A DNA stretch of 64,000 nt, taken from Bianquea renquensis (GTDB lineage: Bacteria > Bacillota > Clostridia > Lachnospirales > Bianqueaceae). Every line of letters starts with the position of its first letter. Within the stretch, counting starts at the first letter, position 1. The DNA lies in assembly GCF_014384895.1 (NCBI RefSeq), contig NZ_JACRSQ010000011.1, positions 60,562 to 124,561 of the forward strand, in the 5' to 3' direction. The notes below the pieces were generated by a model. That model worked only from the letters and a program-made list of their open reading frames with translations. It did no database searches and was not told where the DNA came from. The position numbers and the translations under genes are program-made. This document shows, piece by piece, positions 1-8,900 of the stretch.

Positions 1-7
1 ATAAAAA

Positions 8-817
8 ATGCACGCTGGCGAGGCGAGCAACGGTAGCGACCAGCGGGCACACGGAGACAAATTCCTCTCCGCCACCGCCAAAACGATCCCGCCGGCGGAG
101 AAACGGGATTAAAAATGCACGCCGGCGAGGCGAGCAACGGCAGCGACCAGCGGGCACACGGCGGCAAATTCCTCCCCGCCACCGTCAAAACGATCCCGCC
201 GTCGGAGAAACGGGATTAAAAATGCACGCCGGCGAGGCGAGCAACGGCAGCGACCAGCGGGCACACGGAGACAAATTCCTCTCCGCCACCGCCAAAACGA
301 TCAAGCCGTCGGAGAAACGGGATTAAAAATGCACGCCGGCGAGGCGAGCAACGGCAGCGACCAGCGGGCACACGGAGACAAATTCCTCGCCGCCATCGTC
401 AAAACGATCACGCCAGCGGTAAAACGGGTTTAAAAATGCACGCCGGCGAGGCGAGCAACAGCAGCGACCAGCGGGCACACGGAGACAAATTCCTCGCCGC
501 CATCGTCAAAACGATCCCGCCGTCGGAGAAATGGAATAAAAAATGCCCGCCGGCAAGGCGAAGAACGGCACCGCCAGCGGGCAAAAGGTGGCAAATTCCC
601 TGCCGTCACCGTCAAAACGATCCCGCCGTCGGAGAAACGACATTAAAAATGCACGCCGGCAAAGCGAAGAACGACAGCGGCTAGCGGACACACGGAGACA
701 AATTCCTCCCCGCCACCGCCAAAACGATCATGCCGACGGAGAAATGGAATGAAAAATGCCCGTCGGCGAGCAGTCTTCCAAATATATATAGGGGCAGGAC
801 GATCCTTTTCCCGACAG
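8..817. repeat. Tandem array of a 107-base unit with a distinct terminal segment
   Basis: The unit begins with ATGCACGCCGGCGAGGCG and recurs at 8, 115, 222, 329, 436, 543, 649 and 756, so the period is 107 (once 106). Units differ by point changes. Each holds short inverted repeats, for example CTCCGCC with GGCGGAG and ATCCCG with CGGGAT, so a transcript could fold into serial hairpins. The last unit breaks off after GGCGAGCAG and runs into a segment (about 765-817) that also ends the single inverted copy at 29084-29255. A period that is not a multiple of three and stops in all frames argue against coding. Units abut without unique spacers, so this is not CRISPR. The array may begin before the window. 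Function unknown. Confidence 0.9.
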
Positions 818-935
818 CCCCTAAAAAGATGGCGAACGGCTTCTATAATGGGAAGAACGGGGGCTAATGCCCGCCGGTTCCATTTTATGGGCATATTCAC
901 TAAAAAGGAAAAGGGGTATTTGTGCAACTAGACCA

Positions 936-987
936 TTGTGCTTCAAGAAGAATTTCAGTATAATAGGCTTGATGTAAAGGATTACAT
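936..987 (+). promoter_or_regulatory. Promoter with palindromic operator for the Gfo/Idh gene
   Basis: TTGTGC (936-941) and TATAAT (959-964) are 17 bases apart. Just downstream, at 972-987, is the dyad ATGTAA-AGGA-TTACAT. The same dyad with centre AGCA overlaps the -35 box of the sugar isomerase gene at 23189-23206. A site at or just after the transcription start fits repression, as by LacI- or GntR-type regulators, but the regulator is not identifiable in this window. Confidence 0.65.
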
Positions 988-1024
988 TTTTCGGAACGAG
1001 AATTAGACATAAGGAGGAACGAGA

Positions 1025-2179
1025 ATGGCAACAACTGGTGATGCAGTATTAGGTCAGTTCAAACCAACGGAACATAACGATAGTGAGGAGTGCTGTTGCG
1101 GTAAAAAATTAAAGGTCGGAATTATCGGCACGGGCTGGATTGCGGAGGCTCATATTGAAAGCTACCTTAGAATGCCCGATGTAGAGATTGTGGCGGGAGC
1201 CGATCTGATCGACGGGAAAGCGGAGAAATTTTTCAAGCGGTATGGGGTTGAAAATGTTCGGTTATATCCGGACCACAAATCCATGCTGGATGCGGAAGAG
1301 TTGGATGCCGTCAGCGTATGCACATACAACGCGACCCATGCGGAGTGTACCATCGACGCGCTGAACAAGGGAGTCAACGTCCTTCTTGAAAAGCCCATGT
1401 GCGTAACCCTGGAAGAGGGTATTGAGATCATGAAGGCGGAGAAGAAGAGCGGAAAAATTCTGTCCATCGGTTTCCAGCCCCGTCTTGACGAGAACATGAA
1501 GATGGTCAAAAAGATCGTGGAATCCGGAGCGCTGGGCGAGATCTATTATATCCAGACTGGCGGCGGCCGTCGGCGCGGTATTCCCGGCAGTACCTTCATC
1601 GAAAAGAGAACCGCAGGTATTGGCGCCCTCGGTGACATCGGATGCTACTCTCTGGACATGGTCCTCAACGCCATCGGATATCCCAAACCCTTGACGGTTT
1701 CTGCGTATACTTCCAACTTCTTTGGAACGAGCACAGAGTATTATCCGCCGGAAGACGCCAATCGCTTTGATGTAGATGATTTTGCTGCGGCCTTTATCCG
1801 GTTGGAGGGCGGCATTATCCTGGACTTCCGTATTGCGTGGGCTATGCATCTTGACACGCCGGGCGATACGATTATCATGGGTAAAAAAGGTAGCCTTCGG
1901 ATTCCGTCCACTGATTGCTGGAATGGCAGTGTCGGCGGCCCCATGACCATCTATCACGACGTAGCGGGAAGCCAGGTTCAGACCACAATTCCCATTATCG
2001 AAAATCGAGGCCCCGGCCTGTTTGACAAGAAGATTCGCTCTTTCCTGGATGCAGTGAAAAACGGCACCGAAGCGCCGGTTCCCACCAGCCAGATCATCTA
2101 TAACCAGGCCATCATCGACGGAATTGCGAGATCGGCGGCTCTCAACCATGAGATTACGCTGGAAATTCCGGAAGTGTAA
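1025..2179 (+). CDS. Gfo/Idh/MocA family NAD(P)-dependent oxidoreductase
   Basis: A 384-residue cytoplasmic sugar or polyol dehydrogenase. The Rossmann motif GIIGTGWIAEAH is at about residues 33-44 and the family EKP motif (LLEKPMC) at about 120-126. The C-terminal half is the usual alpha/beta dimerisation and substrate domain. AAGGAGG at 1011-1017 fixes the start and thereby a 28-residue N-terminal extension with a CCCGKK run that is not part of the fold. The gene is monocistronic, ending before strong hairpins at 2216-2315. Its operator is shared with the sugar isomerase gene at 22295-23104, so the two probably serve one pathway, for example oxidation and rearrangement of a keto-sugar. The exact substrate cannot be read from the sequence. 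Confidence 0.9.
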   Translation: MATTGDAVLGQFKPTEHNDSEECCCGKKLKVGIIGTGWIAEAHIESYLRMPDVEIVAGADLIDGKAEKFFKRYGVENVRLYPDHKSMLDAEELDAVSVCTYNATHAECTIDALNKGVNVLLEKPMCVTLEEGIEIMKAEKKSGKILSIGFQPRLDENMKMVKKIVESGALGEIYYIQTGGGRRRGIPGSTFIEKRTAGIGALGDIGCYSLDMVLNAIGYPKPLTVSAYTSNFFGTSTEYYPPEDANRFDVDDFAAAFIRLEGGIILDFRIAWAMHLDTPGDTIIMGKKGSLRIPSTDCWNGSVGGPMTIYHDVAGSQVQTTIPIIENRGPGLFDKKIRSFLDAVKNGTEAPVPTSQIIYNQAIIDGIARSAALNHEITLEIPEV

Positions 2180-2215
2180 TGCCTGGACTGAAAATCCAAT
2201 CTCAATGAAAATACC

Positions 2216-2251
2216 ATATGCCACAGAATGATTCCTCGTTCTGTGGCATAT
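2216..2251. other. Long perfect hairpin after the oxidoreductase gene
   Basis: The arms ATATGCCACAGAA and TTCTGTGGCATAT (13 base pairs) flank a 10-base loop. No U-tract follows directly, so it may stabilise mRNA ends or assist the terminator 42 bases downstream. Confidence 0.6.
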
Positions 2252-2292
2252 CTTATCCTATAGGAAAGTCCGCCGTGAGGCGGACCTAGATA

Positions 2293-2315
2293 AGTTTGCG
2301 GAACGCAAACTTTTT
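2293..2315 (+). terminator. Intrinsic terminator
   Basis: AGTTTGCG-GAA-CGCAAACT followed by a T-run. It serves the 1025-2179 gene. Near-identical hairpins built on AAGTTCGCG/CGCGAACTT occur at 17438-17461 and 51129-51153. Confidence 0.75.
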
Positions 2316-2339
2316 GTATCAATGGCTGAGTGCTATGGG

Positions 2340-2942
2340 TCAGGATTCATAGGGGCGGATCCGGAGCGGCACGCCTACTCTCTCACACACCCGACGGCAC
2401 GCCTCCTGCTCTTGAGCTGATGTCACAACGTCAACAATGGTAAAGACAACTTTGGGCACATAGCGCTTACATTGCGCTGCAAAGTGGAGCATAGCGTCAT
2501 AGGAGGGAAGGCCGAACTTGCTGCGGGTCAACTCCAGATACCGCTCCTTTGTTGAGGCGTTCAAGCTGATGGATACCATATCCACCAAGCCTGCCAGAAG
2601 AGGGGCAGTCTCTCTCTGCCAGATTAGGTCAGAGAGCCCATTTGTGTTGATTCGGACAGGGGGATTCCCCTGGGATTTGCAGTGGGCGGCAACCTTAAGC
2701 AGGACATCCAATCGTTCGGTAGGCTCGCCATATCCACAAAAGACAATTTCCTGGTAGGAGTCCAACTTGTAGGAGCCCAGAGCCTCCACGATCTCTTCAA
2801 GCGATGGCTCGTGCTCCAACCAGAGGGAATCACAGCCACCTACGCTATCGCCGTTTTGACGGAGACAGAAGGTACAGGAACAAGGGCAACGGTTTGTTAT
2901 ATTTAAATACAAGCTCTGATGTAGAACATATGCGATGGTCAT
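2340..2942 (-). CDS. Radical SAM protein, TatD-associated type
   Basis: A 200-residue protein, short for a radical SAM enzyme. The CxxxCxxC cluster motif appears as CPCSCTFC at about residues 18-25, followed by the glycine-rich segment FCGYGEPT that binds S-adenosylmethionine and by RINTNGL. Size and these motifs match the small radical SAM proteins usually found beside TatD nucleases; no tatD lies in this window. The longest frame starts at 2954 but lacks a ribosome site. The ATG at 2942 has GGAG six bases upstream and leads into MTIAYVLHQSLYLNITNRC. It faces the Gfo/Idh gene. Substrate unknown. Confidence 0.8.
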   Translation of the reverse strand: MTIAYVLHQSLYLNITNRCPCSCTFCLRQNGDSVGGCDSLWLEHEPSLEEIVEALGSYKLDSYQEIVFCGYGEPTERLDVLLKVAAHCKSQGNPPVRINTNGLSDLIWQRETAPLLAGLVDMVSISLNASTKERYLELTRSKFGLPSYDAMLHFAAQCKRYVPKVVFTIVDVVTSAQEQEACRRVCERVGVPLRIRPYES

Positions 2943-3110
2943 ATTGATCTCCATTTCTGCGCTGCTTATGTATTAGTAGGAAATCCGCCGGCAGGTGGAT
3001 TCTACAGATAGGAAGTTGTGTCAAGCAACGCGGAGACACAAATCCAATGGGGATGGCCTTATTATAAACGTTGGATTCTATAAAAACAAGAGAAAAAAAC
3101 GCTAAAAAAA

Positions 3111-3138
3111 TGAACCTTTTGGTGCACTCATTCGTATC
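3111..3138 (+). promoter_or_regulatory. ECF-type (SigY/SigW-like) autoregulatory promoter
   Basis: TGAACC at 3111-3116 and CGTA at 3133-3136 are separated by exactly 16 bases, the layout of Bacillus ECF promoters (TGAAAC-N16-CGTA). It lies 39 bases before the ECF sigma start codon, which suggests the sigma factor drives its own operon. Confidence 0.65.
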
Positions 3139-3174
3139 TGTATATGAGCACAAAAAGGTGAGGAGGCGCGCGGA

Positions 3175-3672
3175 GTGATCAATCAATATATTGCGCAATA
3201 CGGAACAAGATTGTACGGTCTATGTCTGACTCTTTGTGCCAATACCTATGACGCGGAGGACCTTTACCAGGAAACATGGCTCAAGGTTCTGCGGAAAATT
3301 GAGAAATACGACGCCGCTCGCCCTTTTGAAGCCTGGCTGACCGGGATTTGTGTGAATGCCTATCGGGACGTGTTTCGTCGCAGGAAGAGGTGTCCCATTG
3401 AAGGGGCCTTTGCCAGCGGTGAGGAGAAAGAGCGGGCGATGGAGAGCGTGCCAGAGGAGAGAGCGCCCGATTACAGCTACGTCCGTGAGGCGGTGGACCG
3501 GCTGCCGGAAAAACTGAGAACTACGGTCATCCTGTACTATTTTCACGGATTCAGTGAAAAAGAGACCGCCATGGCGCTACATATTCCGCCGGGCACGGTG
3601 AAATCAAGGCTGCATAAGGCGAAGCGAGTGTTGAAGGAGGAATTGAGCGATGCCAATGATTTACAATTTTGA
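3175..3672 (+). CDS. ECF RNA polymerase sigma factor (sigma-70 family)
   Basis: A 165-residue group IV sigma factor. Region 2 is at about residues 1-70 (TYDAEDLYQETWLKVL, AWLTGICVNAYRD). Region 4 is at about 105-155 (LPEKLRTTVILYYFHGFSEKETAMAL, then the HTH IPPGTVKSRLHKAKRVLKEEL). It starts at GTG with AGGAGG eight bases upstream. It is the first gene of an operon with two membrane proteins and sits behind an ECF-type promoter it probably recognises. The next gene overlaps it by 23 bases. The arrangement resembles the Bacillus sigY operon, where a small membrane protein and a PLDc_N protein follow the sigma gene and act as anti-sigma factors. Confidence 0.92.
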   Translation: MINQYIAQYGTRLYGLCLTLCANTYDAEDLYQETWLKVLRKIEKYDAARPFEAWLTGICVNAYRDVFRRRKRCPIEGAFASGEEKERAMESVPEERAPDYSYVREAVDRLPEKLRTTVILYYFHGFSEKETAMALHIPPGTVKSRLHKAKRVLKEELSDANDLQF

Positions 3673-3925
3673 GGAGAAACAGCCGCCGGAGCTGAATGAA
3701 AAAATGCTGCGGGAGCGGTTAAAACACCGGGACTTATGTAGGCAGACGCTGATTCTGCGGATCGCGGCCGTCCTTGTAAGCCTTTGCTATATCCTATTTG
3801 CATTCTGCATCGCGCCAGAGTCCATGGCCCTTGCGGTTGTAAGCATCCTTGTGGCCTACGTGACCATTGTGGGGAATGGTGTAATCTCGATTGTATTTTA
3901 TAAAAAAGGAGCGTGCCTCGAATGA
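3650..3925 (+). CDS. Small two-helix membrane protein, putative anti-sigma partner
   Basis: A 91-residue protein with a charged N-terminal third (about 1-37) and two hydrophobic segments at about 38-59 and 62-84. The ATG lies inside the end of the sigma gene, preceded by AAGGAGG, so translation is coupled. No family is recognised by eye. Position and topology match YxlC-like proteins that hold an ECF sigma factor at the membrane; this role is inferred from context only. Confidence 0.75.
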   Translation: MPMIYNFEEKQPPELNEKMLRERLKHRDLCRQTLILRIAAVLVSLCYILFAFCIAPESMALAVVSILVAYVTIVGNGVISIVFYKKGACLE

Positions 3926-3981
3926 AATTGTATAATTTGGAAGGCTCAGAACGGCTGGAGAGGAGTGACCGATCGTGCTGA
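3922..3981 (+). CDS. Possible 19-residue coupling peptide
   Basis: An ATG overlapping the previous stop (ATGA) opens a 19-codon frame, MKLYNLEGSERLERSDRSC, with GGAG ten bases upstream. It ends seven bases into the next gene. It could merely couple translation of the downstream zinc-ribbon protein. Nothing else supports a functional peptide. Confidence 0.2.
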   Translation: MKLYNLEGSERLERSDRSC

Positions 3982-4832
3982 TTCCCATTATTTTGCTGGT
4001 GCTCATGGTGATGCTGCCCATTGCAATCGGAATTTATGTCTATCGGGATGCGAAGAACCGGTCAATGAATGCGGCGCTCTGGACATTGGTCGCCATTTTT
4101 GCACCTGGCTTTATCGGGCTAATCATATATTTAGTTGTCCGCAGCGAACACTCTGCGCTGCACTGTCCCCAGTGCAGCGCACCGGTGCAGGAGCGCTTTG
4201 CCGTCTGTCCGCGCTGTGGGGTTCCGCTGAAAGATCACTGCCGAAAATGTGATTTTCCTCTGGAACAGGATTGGAGCGTCTGTCCCAACTGTGGGGAGCC
4301 GATCCCGCCGGAGCAGCGGGAGAGCATGTCGGTTCGCGCCAAGACCGACACGGGGATCAAAAAATTGTTGGCCCTGGTCATCATCGCTCCAACCCTATTT
4401 TGCATTCTCCTGGTGGTGGGGGTCAGCGCGTACTCGGCTGGAGGAGTGAGCCAGAGCGTGTCCGCCACCATGTCCCTCGACGATCCAAGCCTTGAAAACC
4501 AGCAGATCCGAAGCTGGATAGACGGCTGTGACGGGGCGGGGGAAGGGATCTATGTTCTGAAAGCTGTATCCAAGGAAGGGGATGCAGTGCAAACCCAATA
4601 TCTCATCTATCGAAATGATGGACATTATGATGTGGACGCCTCCATCAGCATGGGGGGCTGGCTTTCAAAATCGAGGGTGACCATCCGGTTTCGCGACGGC
4701 GAGGAAGCGCAAGATTACTCCTTATTCTATTATGAATGTACCGGGGACAAAGAAATTGATATTCGAATCCGGCAATTTAATCGAAGCGTAAAGTTTAGGA
4801 TGGAGACTGCGGAGGCCATCCCTCTTCCGTGA
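3975..4832 (+). CDS. PLDc_N membrane protein with zinc ribbons
   Basis: A 285-residue membrane protein. Residues 1-60 form two helices joined by YRDAKNRSMNAALW and ending in FAPGFIGLIIYLVVR, the signature of the PLDc_N hairpin found in YxlD of the Bacillus sigY operon. Four CxxC pairs (CPQC, CPRC, CRKC, CPNC, about 56-110) make a double zinc ribbon. A third helix follows at about 135-155, and the C-terminal 130 residues form an extracytoplasmic beta-rich domain without known motifs. The start is GTG with GGAG upstream. It is the third gene of the ECF operon and probably a sigma-controlling or envelope-sensing protein; this is inference. Confidence 0.8.
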   Translation: MLIPIILLVLMVMLPIAIGIYVYRDAKNRSMNAALWTLVAIFAPGFIGLIIYLVVRSEHSALHCPQCSAPVQERFAVCPRCGVPLKDHCRKCDFPLEQDWSVCPNCGEPIPPEQRESMSVRAKTDTGIKKLLALVIIAPTLFCILLVVGVSAYSAGGVSQSVSATMSLDDPSLENQQIRSWIDGCDGAGEGIYVLKAVSKEGDAVQTQYLIYRNDGHYDVDASISMGGWLSKSRVTIRFRDGEEAQDYSLFYYECTGDKEIDIRIRQFNRSVKFRMETAEAIPLP

Positions 4833-5765
4833 TCACAGCGGCAGCCCGCTGTGGTAAGAGCGATTGCCGACAACGGAGAGAAAAGAGTCCGTGTTTAAGC
4901 TTGTCAAGAGGGTAAGACTCAACTTTACAGCCTGTCGAAACAAATCCAGAAACGTATCACAGTGTAGGGATGCGTCCCAGGGGTTTTTCCAAGGACGGCG
5001 GCGCAAGTTCAGGCAATCAGCAAACCGCCTGGGATATTCCAACGTCAGCTTGTCGGAAGCCAGGTGAGATAAAGAGAATACCGATTCGACCCTATACAGG
5101 AATCGGTATTTTCGCTTTTTTGGGTCCCGAAGGAGACGGCAGCTGACACGGCCGAGGTCGATGGTGAGCCGCAGGAATCCGGGGGTAATGAAGAAGGAGC
5201 CGCACCTGAAGTATCGGCCGAACGCTTCTCGACAGCTGGCACTCATAAACTTTGATACGGCGAGACGGTCAACCTTCGGCAGCGAGAATACGGCTTCCTC
5301 ATGCAAGTCCAGCACGCGCGCAGCCCGGAAATAAGCCAGTAAACTTTGATCGATGGCATTTTCTAATTCCGCGTGGCGGCTGTAATAGTATTTATCTACA
5401 CCATTGGGATCAAAGCCAGTGCGGCCGTAGACGAAGGGATGGCATAGGCTGTCCAGGGCATAATGACATAAAAATCCCATCAGATAGGCGCGGCAGCTAT
5501 CCTGCTCACGCCCGGCGGGCAAAGCCCATAGGACACGCTCTGCGCACGCGAAGAATCGGTTTGTATCGTGTTTGTGCATGAAAGAGCCGATATTGCGGCA
5601 ATCGTGCATCTGCAAGAGTGGCAAGTTATAGTAAAATAAATCTGGGCCTTGAAGGCCTAGGCGGTACGAAGCGGTGTGGCGGCGAATACAGCACCGCAGG
5701 GATGGGTCTTGGAGGGCGCGGTAGACTTCCCTGCCCAATAAATCATGCGTTGCGAAACCAGGCAT
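4833..5765 (-). CDS. Zinc-dependent phospholipase C family protein
   Basis: A 310-residue protein of the zinc-dependent phospholipase C fold (PF00882 type). Seen are MPGFATHDLLGREV at the start, GPDLFYYN (about 39-46), the metal-ligand pattern SFMHKHD (about 60-67) and GFLCHYALDSLCHPFVY (about 96-112). There is no signal peptide, so it is probably cytoplasmic, like the uncharacterised clostridial members rather than secreted alpha-toxin. GAGGAGG lies eight bases before the ATG. Its stop abuts the stop of the convergent ECF operon without a gap; a hairpin with CACAGCG/CGCTGTG arms (4835-4854) at the junction may separate the transcripts. Confidence 0.85.
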   Translation of the reverse strand: MPGFATHDLLGREVYRALQDPSLRCCIRRHTASYRLGLQGPDLFYYNLPLLQMHDCRNIGSFMHKHDTNRFFACAERVLWALPAGREQDSCRAYLMGFLCHYALDSLCHPFVYGRTGFDPNGVDKYYYSRHAELENAIDQSLLAYFRAARVLDLHEEAVFSLPKVDRLAVSKFMSASCREAFGRYFRCGSFFITPGFLRLTIDLGRVSCRLLRDPKKRKYRFLYRVESVFSLSHLASDKLTLEYPRRFADCLNLRRRPWKNPWDASLHCDTFLDLFRQAVKLSLTLLTSLNTDSFLSVVGNRSYHSGLPL

Positions 5766-5892
5766 ACTGTATACCTCCTCGTATTCAAAGAAAAGTGTCT
5801 CAATTTAATATATTAACATAAACGAAAATGAGTCAAAAGTCAAGGGGTGGCGCATCCTTTTCAAGGGAAATCGCCTTTTTGAAGGGTTGATC

Positions 5893-5921
5893 TTGCATAT
5901 TTTTGGGAGGAGTGATAGAAT
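5893..5921 (+). promoter_or_regulatory. Promoter of the VWA operon
   Basis: TTGCAT (5893-5898), 17 bases, then TAGAAT (5916-5921), 33 bases before the first start codon. Confidence 0.55.
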
Positions 5922-5954
5922 AATTTTAAAGGATTAGGGAAAGGGGATGTGAGA

Positions 5955-8900
5955 ATGAGTATTCCGCTATGGCTACTAGTTTGCGGCATTTTTTTGCTGT
6001 TTGTCCTGGTCGATATTGTAGGACATAAAATGTTAAAGATAGGCCGCACTTGGGTGCACTGGTGTCTGCTCATCGCATTGATAGGGGCAATGGGATTGAG
6101 CGGGTTTTTGGGACTTCGATCCACCTTGCGGACAAAGAGTGAAAATGATTTGAATTTATATTTGGCGTACCGGTATCTCCAGACTGGAGATGGACTGAAC
6201 GCCTCCAAAAAGGCTGATTTGTGTGCAGGTGACGCGAAGGGGCATGATCAGGTGGTGGCTCTCTTAGCTGACGCCGTACAGGGAGACTACATAGCGGCGT
6301 ATTTTGCCGCAACACAGATTATGGAAAGCCAGCAGGTAGACCAATCCCTCATGGGCAGTGTGGAGGCTGTGCGCAACATTGCCTCAGAGATTCTCGGCAT
6401 TTCCGAGGGCGAGGGGGCAAAGAATGAACTGCCGTTGGTGGGAATCTCGCTGGAAAGCGATGATATGGCTGCGGTGGAGACCATAACAGCAGAGGAGGCG
6501 CTGTTGGAGATCGAGCAGGAGGTCAGCGCCTGTTTTGAAACTCTTGGATTCAGCGAGGAGCAAAAGCTTCACTACCACAATGTATATGAGCTGGACCGCA
6601 TGATCAATTCCAGTGAACTGTCGCAGCTGGACAGCGCTTCGGTTGATGGGATGATCGAAAGCTATCCGAAAGATCCAGATATCCTGCGGCTTGGCGCCAA
6701 GTATTATATGTACAGCAAGCAGTACGACAAAGCGCGGGATTGTGCATATCGCCTGCTTCGGGAGGAGCGGTGCGCAGAAAACTATGTGGTGTTTACGGAT
6801 GTGATCGCTCAGACAGCAGCGGAGCGGGGCTTGACGGCGGAACAGATGGAGGACGAGGAAGTCAAGAGCCTGTTCAAAAAAGCGGAGTCGCTGGAAGAGC
6901 AGGCGGCAGAGTATGAGGTCTTTGGCGACTTCGAGGCGGACAAGCGAGATGAGTTGCTCAACCAAGCCCAGGACTTGCGGGATCAGGCAGCTCGGATAGA
7001 CATAAGCCGCGCGGTCAACTATCTGCTGGCAAAGAAGCCTCTGCTCGGGGATGATACGGGTCTTTTCGACATCCAGCTTGCCAAACTGTATATAGCGCTG
7101 GATGACCGGGAAACGGCGCGAAGTTACATCCATAAGGTGATTGACCGAAATAATGAAATTCGGGAGGACTCCCCCATCAAAAAGCCGCTGTTGGATGTGG
7201 TGGACGCGTACAACCAGCTGGGACAGGATGAGACCAGCCCTCTGCTGAGCAGCTCCGTCAATAAATTGGTGGTGGCGGAGAGCCAGGGCGTTATAACCGT
7301 AGCGGAAGGCAATATCAATGGGGAGCTTTCCAACTATATCACATCAACTCTTAAATACGATCGTATCTTCGTACATATCGGCAAAATCGACACCTCGCAG
7401 TACCCAACGATCCGCGCCTACGCCAATGTCAACGGGACGAAAGAAAAGATGTTTGGGCTTGTCAGCGATTTCAGCGAGAAGGATTTTGAGTTGATCGATA
7501 CCCAGTACCAAATCCAAGATTTTTCCTTGATTACATCGGAAATGGACCGCGAGATCGCCATCGCCATCGTGATGGATAAGAGCGGAAGTATGTCGGGAAC
7601 TCCCATCAACGACGCCAAGCTGGCTGCGGAGGAATGCATCAACAATATGGATACCTCCTCCCAGAAAATAGCCATCGTCTCCTACAACGATGGCGCGACG
7701 GTGGATGTTCCTCTTACGTCATCCACGGCCACGCTGACCAGCGGCGTTCGGGAGATCGGCGACGGGGGCGGTACCAATATTTCTGGGGGTATCCAGGCCG
7801 GGATTGAGACACTGGCCAGCGCCGGCGGAACCCGCGCGATTATTTTGCTCACCGACGGCCAGGATGGGAACAGTGAGGAGGCGATGAACGCCGCCATTGA
7901 ACGAGCGAAGCAGGAGGACGTGGTGATTTTCGCCGTTGGATTTGGTGACATCAACAGCGAGTACATGCGAAATATTGCCGAGAGCACAGGTGGAAAATTC
8001 ATCTATGCGGATAATTCCACAGAGCTTTCGGATATTTATCGGACGCTTCAAAAATATATCGTGAATAACTATTGCTTTGAATATACGGTGACGCAGAACC
8101 CTGAGACGGATCCCCGTACTCTGATCTTGAGCATTCCAACCTATCAGACCTCTGCCAGCAAAACCTACCGCATTTCGGGTGATCCCGTAGATGAGACAGA
8201 GCTGGAAGAAGGAATTGGGCTGGCGGAAAGCGGCGAACTGGCGGTGTTTTCTGTGGCCCCCGGCGGCGTATCCGCCCAAGAGCTACAGCGAGGTGTCAAG
8301 ATTGTCGTCAAGGGTGCTGGTTTTGTGGAGGGACTGCACATCAGCGTGGGGGACCTGGTGGTGGATAATCTGAGAGTCCTGGACGCCAACACGGCGGAAG
8401 GGACCATAACGGGATCGTTGCCGGTAGGACGGTACCCGGTGCGCGTTACCCTCCCTGATGGGCGTGTGGATATGAAGACGGATACATTTCGAGTCTTTCG
8501 CGCTGGGGTATCAAAATCTGTGCGGTTGGGCACGGTGACCATCCTAGCGGACACCATTGGACAGGTGGAGGACAATACGTTTGTGGCCTCCGGAAACGTT
8601 AGCATCAATGGTTTTATCCACAGTGATGGGGATTTGAATATTGTGGCCGATTCTCTGCCAGATAACTTCGATATCAACAGCGGAAATTCTCCTTATCTAG
8701 GGGAGAATGGAAAGCTGGAGGGGAATGGAAAGCTGTATATCAGCTATCAGCAGGCGAAAGCTGTGGGGGAATCCGGCGGGGACCTTCAGAAGCTGGGCTC
8801 CAATACCTTTGCCGAGTTGGTGATGAATGGCAAGGACTACATCGTTCGAAACGGTCTATTCTCCATGGATGTGAATGGGACGGAGACGGAATTTACGGAT

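Noticed and set aside
8..775. CRISPR array
   Set aside because: Units abut directly with 107-base period and near-identical content; there are no unique spacers and no cas genes.
430..927. Several short open frames on both strands within the 107-base array
   Set aside because: They are by-products of a GC-rich repeat whose period is not a multiple of three; no ribosome sites.
1262..2224. Long reverse-strand frame opposite the Gfo/Idh gene
   Set aside because: It is a shadow of a clear family member on the other strand and has no ribosome site.
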